Below the pieces are notes generated by a model. The model was not told the origin of the DNA. It saw nothing but the letters and a program-made list of their open reading frames with translations, and did no database searches. Shown here piece by piece: positions 41,601 through 57,300 of a stretch of 64,000 nt of DNA (its first letter is position 1; every line of letters begins with the position of its first letter). The position numbers and the translations under genes are program-made. The stretch spans positions 10,988,177 through 11,052,176 of the forward strand of contig JBBMOA010000020.1 in assembly GCA_037954235.1 (NCBI GenBank). Reading direction: 5' to 3'. This DNA is from Aulostomus chinensis. Lineage: Eukaryota > Chordata > Actinopteri > Syngnathiformes > Aulostomidae.

Positions 41601-44600
41601 ATCCATCCTACTTCCTGATTAAATACTTGCTGCAGTTAGCACTTGGGTTTAAATAGCCCCTCTGAGTGATGTAAATATGTGGTGCAGTGAGGCTTGGACT
41701 AAAATAATGAAGAGTTTAACTTCATTAACATTCAATTCACAATCATTGTCTTATCCAGTTGACAATTTGTGCACACACCCTTAGAGTTATATGTGCTTGA
41801 ATGAATAACATCCTAATACTGGGCCTAGTTAAGTTACAAATAGTTCACATGGCAGACGAAGTTCAAATAATTTACTATAATTATTGCCTTGCAGTTGCTC
41901 AGACTCTTGTAAGATACCTTATGTAGTGCAGAATTTACAGGAATTTAACAAAAGATTTTAATTATTATTACCTCAGGGTGTTAGTGACATGGCATTGAGT
42001 AACATCGCTTCATTGATGTGTGCTTTTAGACATTCATGTGAATTTTTTTCATAATTAGCAAGTGAATTCTCGAGTTATGGACAGCTTGAAAACATAATGC
42101 GGTTACAGCAGCTGCTGAAGAGTAATTAGAGGGAGCACGGTGAGCACATACCTGTCCCCAGGCCTACTCAGCTTAATCTAGTGTAAAGTTTGGGTGGCGC
42201 ACCAGGACACACGTTTAGGCTACTTTATATTGTATATGATGTAAATCAAATCTAGTTCTTTCATATTAGGATTACCCCTTGGTAACTCTATGCCTAAAAT
42301 ACAATACATCAAATATATAAAGTTTGCAAAATATCAGACCATGTCAAGTTTGGTTCAAACGGTTTCGCATTTTATGGCAAAATATTAAAAATGTCAAAAG
42401 TTACATAGTTAAAAGAAATTCTCCGGCTTTAACGTAATAAGTTATAAGTGTTTCTGATGAACGTTTGAGATGAATTGGGACAACTGACAAGGTGGAGTAC
42501 TTCAAAGTGTAAAAAAGGTCATTTCCTGCTGCCACCAGGTAGCGCTGTGACTAATCTGCCCCTAAGGATAATGAGTTTGTCTACCCTTTCAACCCTCCAC
42601 CAAGTTTGCTGACAGTTGGCCTCTTAGTCCTTTATATCTGCTGATCAGTGTATGAAGCTGAACACAGAGCAGTGAAGCTCCTCCCACTGGTTTTCAATGT
42701 CGTCAAAAATAATAGTTAGTGACATATGGCTCTGACGTTCGATAAATAGTGTGTAAAATAATATCTTCCGGTAACAGCAAGGTCCTCTGCTATACATGAC
42801 ATCATATTTAAGCACTGCTACCTGTTAGATACAAACCTTGACCTTAACAAATTCAAACTGGAAGAGGTTCGCGCTGGTGGGCCGCACGAATACAGCAGGG
42901 AACAACTTGGTATTCGGCTCCACCTGAGAAGACAATAGACAGCATATTAACTCAGCCAAACATATGACCATTCTGGATGTTTTATTAACGCTCCATTATA
43001 CGAACACATTGTTTGGACGAGACTGATCTGTCCTGCGCTAAAACCCCTTGGAGAAATCCCAAATTATAATTGCAGCCCTGTGATCTTCTCATTATATCAT
43101 CTACTCCGGTGGCAACTCGTCAGCATTTTTCTCATCAGCTCTGATACAGTAAGAGAACAAGTCGCGTTTCATCAGTGTAAAAGGCTTGATTCTCTAAGGA
43201 TTCCTAGAATTAGGAACGCCAATTCAACATTAAAGTAAGCCGTGAGGAGTTGGGGAGAAAATAGACGGATGGTAATAAAAGGATAAAGAGGCCACTAAGG
43301 TGAAGATTTACTGAGTAGTTGTCTGTCTTATTTACCACTGTAGTATTAAAAAAGGTGAGATTCCTGCTGTATCATGTCTTAACTTCGTGTCTGTGGGTCT
43401 AATTTATTGCAATGCATTTTATTTTTACCTAAAGAGAAGACAAATCGTTTCTGTGCAAATTATAGGCACTACAAGGTATTGCAGAGATGACACATTTTTG
43501 TTGGTCAACCCAGCAGCAAGCATCGCCATGGGTTCTGTCAACCAAATGCCAACAGGACTTTTACGCTGGATTTTCCATCATTCCCCAAAAGAAACCTTGT
43601 GTCACACAAAGGTTTATGCGAAGAACATGTTTTGTTTTGCATGATCTTCACAAATAAACACTGCCTTCATGATTTGAAGCATAAATCCAATCGTTAGAAG
43701 TACAAAGCTAACATTATGCTATGTATTCTACAGACACACGAATTCAACGTCCACAATTAGCTTTGTGCTTTGACAGTTTTCAGCGTGATGCCATTTAATA
43801 TCTGTGACAACCTCTAAAGTTTGCCATTTTGAGACACAAATCTTCTTTGAAAGTCAAGTGCAGTATTTCCTGCCGTTTTGCTGTGGAACTATGACTCTCA
43901 AACTGGGGTGCGTCCACCCCAAAGGGCCTGCACAGCTATGTCTGTGGATATGCCAAAGAAATCTATTGTATCCTTGAAATCCTCAATCAAAAATAACCTG
44001 CAGTCTATGAAGATTCACTCCTGTTCTTCCCTGACTGGCTCTGACCCAGGCAGATGTTGATTCAAAGTAGGGCCATGGACAGGTCTTCTGAGGACGTGCA
44101 CCTTGTAGGTCAATGAAAAGCTCCTCCTCCGGTTTCAGAAAATTGAGACCCTTTCAGACCACATATCTTCCTAAAGTATGGGTAGATGTTTGAAACTGCA
44201 GTGTAACAGCCAAAAACTGAGCCTCGACATTGAATCCATCTACATGAGACCTTCCAGCACTGAATCTCACAGAGCAAACATTAATGGCAGCGGTGCTGGA
44301 GCCATGTGTGGAGGATGTGGAGGACATACGGTTGAAAGTAGAATGTTTCAGGAGGTAAAAGATCTAAAGAAAAGTTTGAGACCAAGTATAGAGCAACACT
44401 TTAAAATATGCTAAACCAGTGTGAGCCACAGACCTCATTTCAGGCATATAACCAAAACCCATTCAAAAATCTCATAGGGCTTATTCATGTATCATTCCCG
44501 AAACCACAACGATTTAAACAGAAACACTCAGCTCTAAATTTCTAAACCTAATAGTTATGGAGCTGGTGCTTGCAAGTCATAGCCTGCTTTTCAGATGAGA

Positions 44601-47600
44601 ACACTAGAAAAAGCCTGCAGTGCTCTATATTTACCCCATGGGAGTGAAATAATGACGTTTACACTCCTGTTCATAAACAAGACTGTCCTTATGCCTCACG
44701 TCTTATTTACCTGATATGTTGTGGGGAGCTCTTTACCGTTGGCTGTGAAAGTGAGGAGGCCAGTGGCCAGGTCAATCAGACAGCCGATCTCCATGTCAGA
44801 GTTGGAGTGGCCGGAGGGTGAAGGACCGACGGCGTCTGCTCCACACACCATGTAGCAGTTACTCCTCTGGACACTGCAGCAGAATGAGAGCAGAAAATGA
44901 GCTCAGCCTGCAGACGTCGAGGGCAATGAACATCAGGAAGACAGCACAAATGAGATAAACTCCCAGATCTTTTGTTTTTCACTGTGCACCATATTCATTG
45001 AACTGTCTTGACTCTTGTCTCATTATTATTCATTCTATTACGCACAGAAACGCTCGCCCTGCCCTGAATGCTGATGGAGGATAAAAGTGGTGTTAAAGAT
45101 AACGGTCGCTCAGCTGTGATAGGGACATTTCAACACTAATTCAACAACGGTAGAAGCATGTCAAGAAGACCGTTGATCTTTTAATAGAGCCGAGGCTCTA
45201 AAAATCTGCAGCAGATATCAGTGTTTAGGAAGGAATCATTTTATCAAACTAGATTGGCAGTTTAACATTTATGATGCAAAATGTGTCAACAATATTTGCA
45301 ACATTCTGGAATGATTAAAACAATACATGATACTTTTCTCACAAATACATTTCCCCTTCTTTATGACTCTAGAATGGAGAAAGATAATAATAATAATGGA
45401 GACAGCTAACAACAGCTACAGCAACAAAACAAGAGCAAAACTCCTCAAAATCCTCATCTACAACTCTCAACTACATCATCTGGTCCAACCCATGTCCTCT
45501 TTATCCAGCCTCATGCTCAGTGATCCACAAACACTTAAGAGTTGTTTTTTTAGCTCAAATCAAACACTTCCAGTTAGGCTCTCGTTCATTGTGACCAGCT
45601 GATACATTTAACTGGACAACTTCATTTGTGGTCATTCAAAATAGCCAAAACTTTTGGGCAGTTTGGCTGTTATGTTGCTGTAGCTGTTGTTAGCCTTCAG
45701 TCTTCAATAGCCTCAAGGCTACCGCCAAGGTACGTAAATATAGGTGGCTGGCTCCTTTACATTCTGAGAGTCACAAAGAAGTGATGCAGAATGGAAATAT
45801 GTCTTCAAGTTCAAGAGATATTTATGATAACTTAGAGAGAATTTTTTTTGTTTTTTGTTTTTTGGTCAGGCATCGCTTTAAGTGACAGAACATAGTGGGC
45901 TCAATAGACGAGGACCTGCTCCTGGTGTGGATATGAAGAACTCAGTCAAGTAAGACACTACAGTTTGTTCCAGATGATCATAAGCTAATGGAATAATGTC
46001 ATAATAGTTAATACTACATTCTGTTTCTGCCGATGGATCTTTGGTCCTTTAAATCGTGTTTTGAAAAACTTTTCCTTCTCTTGCAATTGTATGGGTTCTT
46101 ACAAAACACATTTGGTATTTTTTTCACACCACTATAAAATTCCCATTGATACTTTTTTCAGCATAAAACAATTTCTTGCAATAACCATCATCATCCAACT
46201 GTAATGAATGTTAATGAAGCTTCCTTTGAACTTGGCCTGAAGCATGTTAATAATGAGAGTAGTGTTGCACAGCAAAAGAAAAGCACAGAGACTGAGAAGT
46301 CTTAAAAAAAGACAAAAGTAGCAGGAGATCCCCACATTGTGCAGTACTTGGTGGGTCTGTGCATAACAAGATTAGCAATGTGGTCCTTCAGCAATCTTGT
46401 ATGATCTTCTCTAAACTTCAGTAATGTGGCACATTTTTAAAATGACTGTTGCATCTTGTTCTTTTCAGAAGAATAATAATGATCTGATGCACCCTGCCAG
46501 CAAATCATACCTCCGAGTGTCATAATATCCCATAAATCCCACACAATAATAAAGTAAGGATCTTGCCTCTCATGAACCCGGCCCCGCTCATCTCCCAAGG
46601 TGACAGTGACTGTCCGCATCCTGCTGAGGCTGAAGTTCCTGCAGTAGTAATGATAGTCTGGTGTGACCCAGCCCACCCACACGGATGCAGGGTCCTGTCC
46701 AGCAAACACTCTCACCGAGTGGTAGTACTGCCGTGAAAACACACACTAGCAGCAGTTATTCTTACTGAACCGAAGGCAGCCACTCATCATCATATTTTTC
46801 CATGTATATCTTTGAGAATGTGGATTAATTTACCGTTGTGATGCTTCCATAGTCAACAGTTCCATCTTCTTTAGGAGGATGGCTGCGGAGTGAAATTTAT
46901 TTCTGTTACCCGACAGACCAAAGCCACACAAATTAAGACAAATTGATCAGATTAATCAATCTGACTTTGCCAATGGAAAAGTCCTCTCTGTAAGAAAAAG
47001 TGTTTCAATGCAGCAATATTATCCGACCTGAGTTTGAGTGACTCGTCCAGTATCATGTCTGCGGAGTATAACTCCACAGGCATGCTCAGTCTACAGTAGA
47101 CCATGTCATTGTTGCTGTTCTGGGTGCCAAATGTCTTGTGGGTGACCTTGAGGCAGGGGGGGCTATCTATGGTTCCGTCAATCCTTGTCACCTGAAGAGA
47201 TCAGATGAAGAAATCTGGATGAGGGAATCAAAACTCAAATATATAAACGTCAGCGTTTACATCAACAGCTACTTCGTTTGTTGCCTGTGACATTGCATAC
47301 TCACGGTACACTTTTAATTGAACAGATTGAGGGTTTTTGTGTTTTGTTTTGGGGTTTTTTGCTATTCCGTAAAACTACAACTTGACAACAGCATACTCCT
47401 ACTTGGTGTACAGGACTACATGACGGAATGTTGAGTTCTATTCCTGGTAACTAGAATTCAGCACATTTTTTGGGGTACTTCACATTCTCTATAGCAACAA
47501 AAAAATGTAATTGCAGTTGTACAAAAGTAAACTCCAAGTTCTCAGTTCCGAAAATTGCTGCAAATGTTTCCATGTCCAAATTTACATCACCTATTACAAC

Positions 47601-50600
47601 ACGTAACTTAATTTTTTCAGCTCAGTGCTGCTCCAATGGTGTGTTGAACTTTGACAGTTTACAGGGGTTACATCACTTGATTTCTCACTCATTCAGGGAT
47701 AGTCAAGTTTTGCACCAATTAAAGTAAAGTGAATCAGTGCTCTGTAGTGACGATTTAACTTGGTCTGAACTGATATAGAGTTCATTAGCTGAGTGCAGTT
47801 CATACTGTATTGGGCGTGAATTCTATATTCAATATTTTAAGTGCATACCAAGGCAAATTTTTTCAAAATTAAGATGCGTCTTGGCCACGTTTAAAAGTTT
47901 TGCTGCCAAGTGTGAAGGCTTCTTTTTCAAATTATCAAGTATTGTGAAAATTTGGCAGGTGTTTTTTGCATATTCCTGACAAGAGACAGTAAGGCACGCG
48001 AATGGACGAATACATGGGTTTCATTGATTAATCCATTAATTTTACCTCAATATGGACGTGATCCTCAGGTATGTTGACGAAGGTGGGCAGGCGCTTGCTG
48101 AACCACATGGTGATCTCTCGGTTCATGTTGACCGCAAAGGGCTCAAAGCCCTCCTGGAGACCACACATGGTGTAGTACTTGAAAGTGCTGGCATCCTTGC
48201 CCAGGTTCATTCGTCCAATCTGAGACATGCCCATGCTGCAGACAGGGATAAAACCTGGAGGAGGGGTAAGGAACTCCAGTGGGTTTGCCAGTTAGTGAGA
48301 AAGGAACAAAAAGGTTTTCTGAAGCATTGGCCAGTCATCAGTATGTTAGAGGCTTCTTCTCTGCAGAAAATTTGGGAAAAGCTTCTTTGCTTTTTAAATC
48401 ATAGAGTCACTCAGATGTTACTCTATTGCTAACAATGGGGTCTGTCAATCTGTCCACAAAGGTTACATCTTATTAGTCTGGCAGGTTTAGAGCACGGAGA
48501 AAAAAAGCAAAACCAGATAGGATCGTCAATCTGGGAAAAACAATCCTTGACAGCCTAACTGGAGCCTCGTGAACTGTTTCTGTCAAAGTTAGCAAAATCT
48601 ATGACATATAAACTGTTTACCTGTTTGATTCTTTGTGACTTTCTCTCTAGTCTCTCTTAAAACTGACTTCATTGAAATGCAGTGCCATTAGCATGTTGTT
48701 CTGTTATTTATTTATACCTCATTCTAACTGCCAAACAAAGTCTGGAGAGGAGACACACACACAGAATAAATTGAATAAATTACAGACTTTGTACTCAAGT
48801 TCACTGAAGTGTGGAGCCCTCACCATCCTCTTCCTCAAAGTCAGCGAAGCAAAGCTCTGAACCCTTGTTGGTGATCAGGAGCTCGCCGTTCAGAGTGAAA
48901 ATCATGGATTTGTCCTCCATGTTGATCATGCAACCGACCACGTCACCCTTTTTCCACGGATGACCGAAGTAGCGGCTTCCTGCGTGCAGACGTCGACCCT
49001 TCAAATATCAAACAAAGATTTGTATACTCAAAGTCATTTTCAAACAGACCTCAGATGCAACTTGTCTTAAAATAATTCCCAAAGACCAAACACAAACACT
49101 GTTAAGCACAGAAGTACAATATCTCCTGACAAAGTTGCTTTTACCCTGTATCCATCAAAGACGAAGGCTTGATCGTCTGTTCCCAGTTCCACATCAGGTC
49201 TGCAGCCAGGCCTGGCCCAGCCAACCCTCATATCCCCTCCACTCAGGACCTCAAACTCAAAATACCACTTTCCTGTTTTAACAGCGTATGTTTGCTCCAC
49301 ACGGAAGAAGCGGATTGTCTCGATACTCTGATCATCCACCACGTGGACGGCTAGGACGAGGGACAATAACAACTGTCAGTGATACCAGCAGGACAGGTAG
49401 CTATTATTAGCAGCCTTTTCTAGAATCAGTACAAATTCAAGTGTTCTCTGGCAGGTGATGAATCTGTTGTTGCCTGTCAATTTGACATTTGACAGGCAAC
49501 AATAGATTTTGAGTCAAAAAAGTTTTCCCAGCTTTTTTATTCTGATTATTAGCTTTTCAGAATACTCGTGGGAGATGAATATACTTTTAGCACCATTTGC
49601 ACATTTTTAGAATGTATATCATGTGAGGTCACAAGCAGCAGAATCAGTTACCCTCCTGGTCCGGGGGGTCAATGTCATATCCATATCCAACCATTGTTCT
49701 GATGGCTTCTCTCAAACTGTCTCTGTTTGACTTCTTAGTGCGCTCATCAAGTAAAACATATGGCACCAGGCGAGGATTACGCCGGCTCTTCAGATCCTGA
49801 AACAAACACAGAAATTTATGTGTGCAAGAATACGGACAAGTGTATGCAATCATTCCAATCTTAAGATCAGACCATTAGGCCATCCGTGGATGTGCACGAA
49901 CATTTTGAGGTCATCTTGTACTTGAACCTTAGTTAGCTGGCTAATAGTGAAGAACAGGGTTGCCCGCAGCCTGACCTGCAGGGGCAGGCGGTTTCAGGTT
50001 GACTGTTTAGAGAACGTAACAGCTTCTAAGGTTGTGTGGGGTGGACTGGCTCTAATAAAAGATCAGGTGGATGCAGGTCTTAAAAAACACCTGGGCACCA
50101 TGAATGGCTACATGAGCTACATTGTCTCATAATGTGGACTTGAACAAACATTTCTATGAGAAAGTCATAGCCAGCTCACCAAAATTGGTTTACGTCATGT
50201 TGATTGCTTATTACTCAACGTGGTGCAAACATGACAAGCTTTGCACTGCGTGTGGATTTATATCATCAGAAAAGTGAAACATATTTCTATTGCATTCACC
50301 ACTGTTCATTATTTTAACTTCAAAACACCATCAGTTTACACGACCACAAGAAAGATTTGTAATAGGACATCTATGCTTTTGAGAAGCCAAAGATGAATTA
50401 ATATTTGTTGATTTTACGTGGTCCTACTTCCAAAAATTATGGGTTACTAGCGTTTATGCAGCCACAATGGCAAAAAAATGTTTCCCTCTGAAGGGCAGAG
50501 CTGCCAAAGCAGGCAACTAGGCTGTTGCTCAGGCAACTTTGGCCCCACCCCGCCTTGTGTACAACCTTGATGCTAGCTGTAATCCTCTAAGAGGAATTCA

Positions 50601-52542
50601 TCTCCGGGAAGAACACTCATTTTTACCTGCTGGATGCCGTAGGTCCATCCTTGTTTAATTCTATCTTTGGCCCACACGTTGTGTGCATTCTCAGCCAATT
50701 TATCAACTAGAACCTCCTGACCTGCAGTCAGTTTTACATCAGAGAGGTCTAGTGGCGCAGGCTTATATCCATTAGACATCATGTAGCTGGAGGCAAAAAA
50801 CACAGAATTGTAGGAACATAATAAACAGGGAAATACCATTAAACACATCATGTATTTTTGTGTAGATATTCAATAAATAAGACAAAAAAAACTGAGCTTA
50901 CTCTTTAGGAAGTTTGATTCTCTTCAGATCATCTTCAGCGTGAACGTTGACCTGAGCAACATGGCATCCAAGTGCCAGGAGGGTTCTGAGAATGACACAA
51001 AGAGAGCAACACTGTTACACTGGGTGAAATGAAAATGTCTCTGCCTTACATCAGCAGAGTCCAGTGACACTTTTGACAGAGCTCATTCAACGATGATAGA
51101 CCTGGCCCGATCAATGCTAATGAACTGCTCATAGTAGTCGTATCCATGGCAGCAGAGTTCTCTACAGGATGTAATTGATAAATTGCAAATCTGATTGAAG
51201 CTTCTGGTAACAGGCAGTCACTTATTGAGCCAAACTAAATGTTGTTGGTTTTTTTTAATAGCAAGATGACTCAGTAGTTTGCTCAAATGAGCTCAGGATC
51301 TAAGATTTCTTCAGAATCAATATTGGAATTTGCTCAGGAGACGCGAGTCATTACAGACACAGCCACCTTAATCTTGGCCCTAATCGGCTCTTGCACAGCA
51401 TTCAGCAGACAGCAGCAGCAATTCCATGAATAGGTAATTGGATTATTTAGCAAACTGCCCGGGCCTTACTTCAGTGTTTCACTAGACATCTGCAGGTTGT
51501 AGTTCCTTTCTGTTTCAGGCAGCTTGGTGAAATCCACAAGGCAAGGGTGCTGCCTCTTGTTGTCATCGCGAACCTGAGAAGAATAATAGCTCATCTTACA
51601 AGAACAAATAAAGATGGATTTAGGTTTTGGTTAATGAGGCTGTTCATCCCTACTGCAACAGATGGAAGACACCTAAAACTGGAGCACCTTGAAGAGCACA
51701 TACGTTTGCCAAGGAAATCTGAGCCAAACCCAAGGTGAAAATATGAATATTTTTGCTAAGTTCAAATCTTCCCCATGACTGAAGGAATTCTTCTCATAAT
51801 TTGACATAATGAGTATATTCAGCCAAAACTATGGAGGTCACAGTCACCTTGATGTTTAATTGTTAAATATTAATCAGATCATGTCAGCGTCCAAGAGATG
51901 AGATGGAATGACAACCCCAGAACATTATTTTCCTGCACCGGCTAGTGGCCCAGATGCCTTCAAGCATCCCAAAGGAAAACAGGACAAAATGTGGCTCAGG
52001 ATTCACAAAACAAGAACTGTACACCCAAATTTATCTGCAGTGCATGCTGCCTGATGCATTGAAATCCTCTGGTGTGGAAATTGTAATGAAGTACAGACAA
52101 GCCTGAATCAGTCCTGAAAAGAAGAGAGAGAAGCAGTGGCATGAGGCTCAGTTAAGTGAGTCGACTGCCTCCAGACTTGTGATAAGACGCTGCTCCTACT
52201 GGCTCGTTCTCTGACAAAGCACTATGTTGTGTTTACAAAGGTTAAACAGGACCCAGGTGCACAAACGCTGCGTCTACCTTGGATTCACTTGGAGTCACTT
52301 TGAAGCTTATTGAAGCTTGTTACAGCCAAATCAAATACCAAGCATCTGTTTGGCCCCAAATTATGTCCTTTATGAACTTTAAATCTATGCTGCACCCTGG
52401 AGTGGAGCTTTCACCCTGACTTCATTCATAAGGGTGTCATACTCTTGGAAGGTGAGACAATAATTACACTGGTTAAATGTCCACTGTGAAAACAGCCAAG
52501 GAGGAGGATGACTCTGTGATAACGATATAGTTCAAAAAAGGC

Positions 52543-52579
<37 letters not shown>

Positions 52580-54290
52580 TCAGACTTATAACAGGCTGCC
52601 AGTGCTGCAGTGAACAGGGAGTGTGACTGACACTAAAAGATGTGATGCTGATGCAAATTGAGAGCCAAGGCAGGAGGAAAAAAATTTGGTGAGTTTTTGA
52701 GCTTGTTTAGGGGGTCAAATTAATGTTCAAAGTGGTGGAATAATAAAGAACACAAAGAATAAGAAAAAAGAAAGAAACAAACATAAAAAAAAAAATAGGT
52801 CTTCGCCCTGAAGCCTTGCTTCGGGCTCAAGCCCTAAAAAGGGTTTCAAATGTACTGGGAGCTAACCAACATTTGTCACTTTGTCTCAAACTACATGTCG
52901 AGGTTTCAAAACGGCTAATATGCAGTGTCATATCAAGCACTGAAGCATAAAAATAACAGTATCAAAGTGTATCTTAAAATTGGGTTTCCTTCCTTTGAAG
53001 TGTCTAAATTCCAAATTGCAATTTTAGGTAGTATTGTTGTTGTTGTTTTTTGTATTGACACTGTGTCTTATTTCAGAAATGTCCACTCATTTGCTCCATT
53101 TTTTCCAAGGTATGGAATGGTTGAACAGTTTTGTTGTTTTTTTAACAGTGTTAAATGCAAGAGGACCAAGTTTACTAAAAGTGATATTTTACTTTGCCTC
53201 CATAAAAGTGACATCCGTGGGCCAGAGGCTTTACATTTCAAGATGTCGGTGTCTGTATATCCGTTTTTTTGTGAGTGTCATATCACATGAGCCCCTTTGT
53301 GGGATTTCTTTAAATCGGGCACATATCCACAGGGACTCAATGATGAATTGAAAAGATTTTTGAGGTCAAAGGTCAAGCTTGCTATATCAGGAAGGGGAAT
53401 TTCCTTACACACTTTCATCTCATGGCATCAGAAGATGGACTGAAGAGATTTTGGTAGTCAGAGGTCAAGGTCACAGTCACCACACATGATCACTACATCT
53501 CAGGATTGCAACAAAATTGCCTGAAGCAACCACTGGGATTCAAAGTTGAACTGAAAAAAACTGTCTGGTCAAATCTCAGAGAAAAGCAGACTTCATGGAG
53601 GCATACAACTGCAATGTAATTTTTCCTATTTTCCAGCTTCTGTTCTTTTCAATTGTGTCATCTCTCAGATATTAATACTTTATCTCAAGCTTTATTTAAG
53701 GTATCTCGATTAGGGGTATTTTATGAATTTATTAGAAACTACAAAAGAAACAGGAAATGAGGAAAGACAGAGGGGGGGACATGAACAAAGGGTGTCTCAC
53801 TTTTATTGCCAAAGTCTTTGATTTAGTACATTTCTTTTTAAACAGGCTTCTTCTGTAGCTGTAAGTTATTTAAACAGATATCACACCAGTATACCAGCAG
53901 CGGATACACATGCAGAGTTCAAGAGGAGTGCGACATTGGAGTTAACAAGCTTTTTACTAGGCATGGCTAAAGCTGACCTTTTCTGTTCATGAATGTGATG
54001 ACGAAAGTTTACCTTGCCGTAGGTCCAGCCCAGTTCAATCTTGTTCATCCCCCACAGTTCATGGATGTTTTCTGCCAGTTTGTCCCGGATATTGTCCATA
54101 TGAGGGGGAAGAACAATCTGCAGAGATTATCATAAATTTATCATATAACAGACCACCTTTAGTGTGTAATGGCTGTACAGCTCTGGTTAAGGCTTTCTGT
54201 CCTGCTCTTGACCTGAACCTTCTGCAAGAGACCCTGAGAGCAATAGTGTGCTGGGAATAGGGGGTCATCCGTCATCTTGATTGCTTATGA

Positions 54291-54364
<74 letters not shown>

Positions 54365-57300
54365 GGAGTCCAGTGGGGGAGTTTAGGTCCTATGATCTTC
54401 GATTCTCAGGTGATAATTCTGTCCACATTGTCTTTACTGTGTGCTTCCATGTGTTTCAAGACCAGACAGAGATTGAGAGTGTCACGATGCTCTGAAGTAC
54501 GGCTGTGTGGGTCTCTTTTATTCTTCTTTGCATCTGATGGCTGGTGTTGAGGTCCCATTTCAGGTAATTACTAATGTATCGGCCAGAGAAGTTGAAGGAG
54601 TTGGTTAATATAATGGTTGGCAAATGATGAGGAGAGCTGCTTTCACTGTCTTTTTCCTTTCAGAACCACATTGTTTTCACTGGACACCTTTCTTCCCATA
54701 TTATCTTTCATTTGAGATCAGTTGTATAATTGTAGTGATGCCCTGGTGGAGTCTGATGGGATTTCAAAATCATTTACTAAGAAGAGGAAAAGCAAAGAGG
54801 ACAAGACGCATCCCTGTGGTATCCCTGCAGTAGTGGTAAGTGATGATTTCAAGTCAGACTCCTTTCCTTCAAAATAATCCAGGATCCAAAAGTGGCATGC
54901 TATGGCATATATCATGGCGTTTCCTACACAGCTAATCAAATTTAATAATATTGAATTAGGCCACTGAAACACTGTTATATAAAAAAGATCATCAATTTAA
55001 TTTGCATCAAATGAGGGATGTTTCCCAAAAACATTCCCTGACAACTTTCAGGATAATTTTCCAAGCAATTTTGAATGAGAAGCAGAGGCCAACAAAACTG
55101 AAGATACTAAATACACAATGATGGCAGTGTTAAAAATGTTGAATTATTTTTGCATGTATTATAAATCACTTTCGGTTTGAATTTCATCTCTGTGTTTCGT
55201 CAGGTTGTCAATTCTATCTCAGTTGGGTCTAAATTTACTCTAATCCTAACATTTCAAAGCTGGGCTGAAGTCATTATACTCATTATCTGAAAGACCAAAT
55301 AGAAGATATTTATCCTAAAACCTCATGAAAACAACCAAAAGGTTTTGTTTCAGAATATTTAATACCAAGTTCCCACAGCAAAACAACTATAAGATTCTCT
55401 CACCTTTTATACAGTTAATTCCAGTGTGTTTCCTTTATTTATTACAAGTGTAACAAACTTGGTTGATTCACTCCCATACACTGAATATTCATTCATACCT
55501 CTATTTGTGATGGTGTTCAGAATTACATATCCTATCTACTGTACATCCTAATGCTGCAATGGAAAATTCAAGCAGCCAGAAGTCTCCTCACCTGACTGGT
55601 GTCAACAGGAGTGGGGATGAAGGAGGCCTGAGAGAGGAACTGGGTGGTTCCCAGCAGGTCGCGAACCCCTTCATGGTCCCTCTTGTAGTCCTTCACAGGT
55701 TCCACGTGCATCTTCTCCTTAGGCAACAGTGCCTCATAGCATGGAGAGTAACCAGCGGGTGGCAGGAACTTAAAATCTCCATGGCGTCCACCCAACAAGA
55801 AACGCACTCTTACACAAGAAGGGATATATTTGATGTAACATACTACAAAACGGGACTGACATGATTTTGCATATATGTTTTTTGTTTTTTATATGTTTTG
55901 AAGTCACTTACTTGACACCCGCAGAGAAGCTGACGACAGGGAAGAAGAATCCATCCGTGTTGAAGTTCTCAAACATGCCCTGTACAGGCTGGCCGTTGAT
56001 CCTGAAGGACATACTGGGAGAGCCTAGATCCAGACAGCAGCTGACCACATCATCAGAGTTCAGCAGGTGCTGGTTAATAGAGGCCACAGCCCTAGGGATC
56101 CGTCCTAGACAGCACCAGCAGAGAGAGAGTGAGGATGGATGGGTGCTGCAGCTGCAAAGTCATTGTGAATGTAGGGCAGGATGATAGGCGAGGAGAGAAG
56201 AAGTGGAGAGTTTCGTGATGAAGAGTGCTTTAAGGGGGATGACAAGGCATGATGAGAGAAGGTGATGGAACTTTTAGCAGATTTGGAAAGGAAGAAGAGG
56301 CTTTTTCCTGACTGGCCAGGTGAAGGAGGGGAAAGAAGGAAACACTTCAAGGTGGATTTTTACTCCACCTCTGTGACTACATGGAGATTCAGAGGAGCAA
56401 CTTTAGGAGTGGACAGCAGGCTGCTGACTAATTTACATGAGCTTCCGTCAGGGCAAAGTCCTTCCATGTGCTTTCACTTTAAATTGTTAATTTACTCTGA
56501 ATTACTAGAGTCTTACACTTGCAAGTGCTGTTAGAGAGTGAAGTAATGAGTGATCTTTTATTATTCCACTGAAAGATATTTTAATAATTAGAAGTATTCC
56601 GATTTTAAATTTTCTACCTATATAACAATAGTAATAGCATGTGGTAATTCACTTAATTATTCAACAGCTTAAAATTTTGCAGTTTTAAATAACCTTGGAT
56701 ATCTTACAGTTTACTTAATACACTGGCAGATTATTTCAGTTATTAAGTATAAAACACACAGCTTTATTGTAGCGTCTAATACCTAAAACTGTCTGCCAGT
56801 ACATTATGAAAAATGTACTTATTTGAGGTTGTGGAAGAAGATGATATTGTTAGGAACAAGCCCTTATCTAAAGCTAGTTAAAGCTAGCTAGTTGCTAGTT
56901 AAAGTAGTATTTTACCTGTAAATGTATTTTTTCTTTCAATTACTCACAAATAGTTCTCACAAAGACGTTTCTTTCCCCCCCTTGCATTACTCTTTTGTAA
57001 TTCCCATCGTTTGTCCAGCCGTATGATCAGGAATCCAGAAAATTTCTGTCACTTCTTGACAGTTTTTCTGTTGTTAGCCATCAACTGCAATTAGCAATAT
57101 AGCTTTAGCTAAATATATGAGGCTGGCTGAGTTCGTTTAGCCCCACCAACCATGATAAGCCTCATGTATGAACTTTCGCAGAAGTCATCAGGATGCCTAC
57201 CTGACCAGAGATGAAGCCCATCAAAGCTGTAAGAGTACAGGTCATCCCCAACACCATTGCCTCCCCATCCTTCTCCACCGCCGGGGTACGGAGCGTAGCC

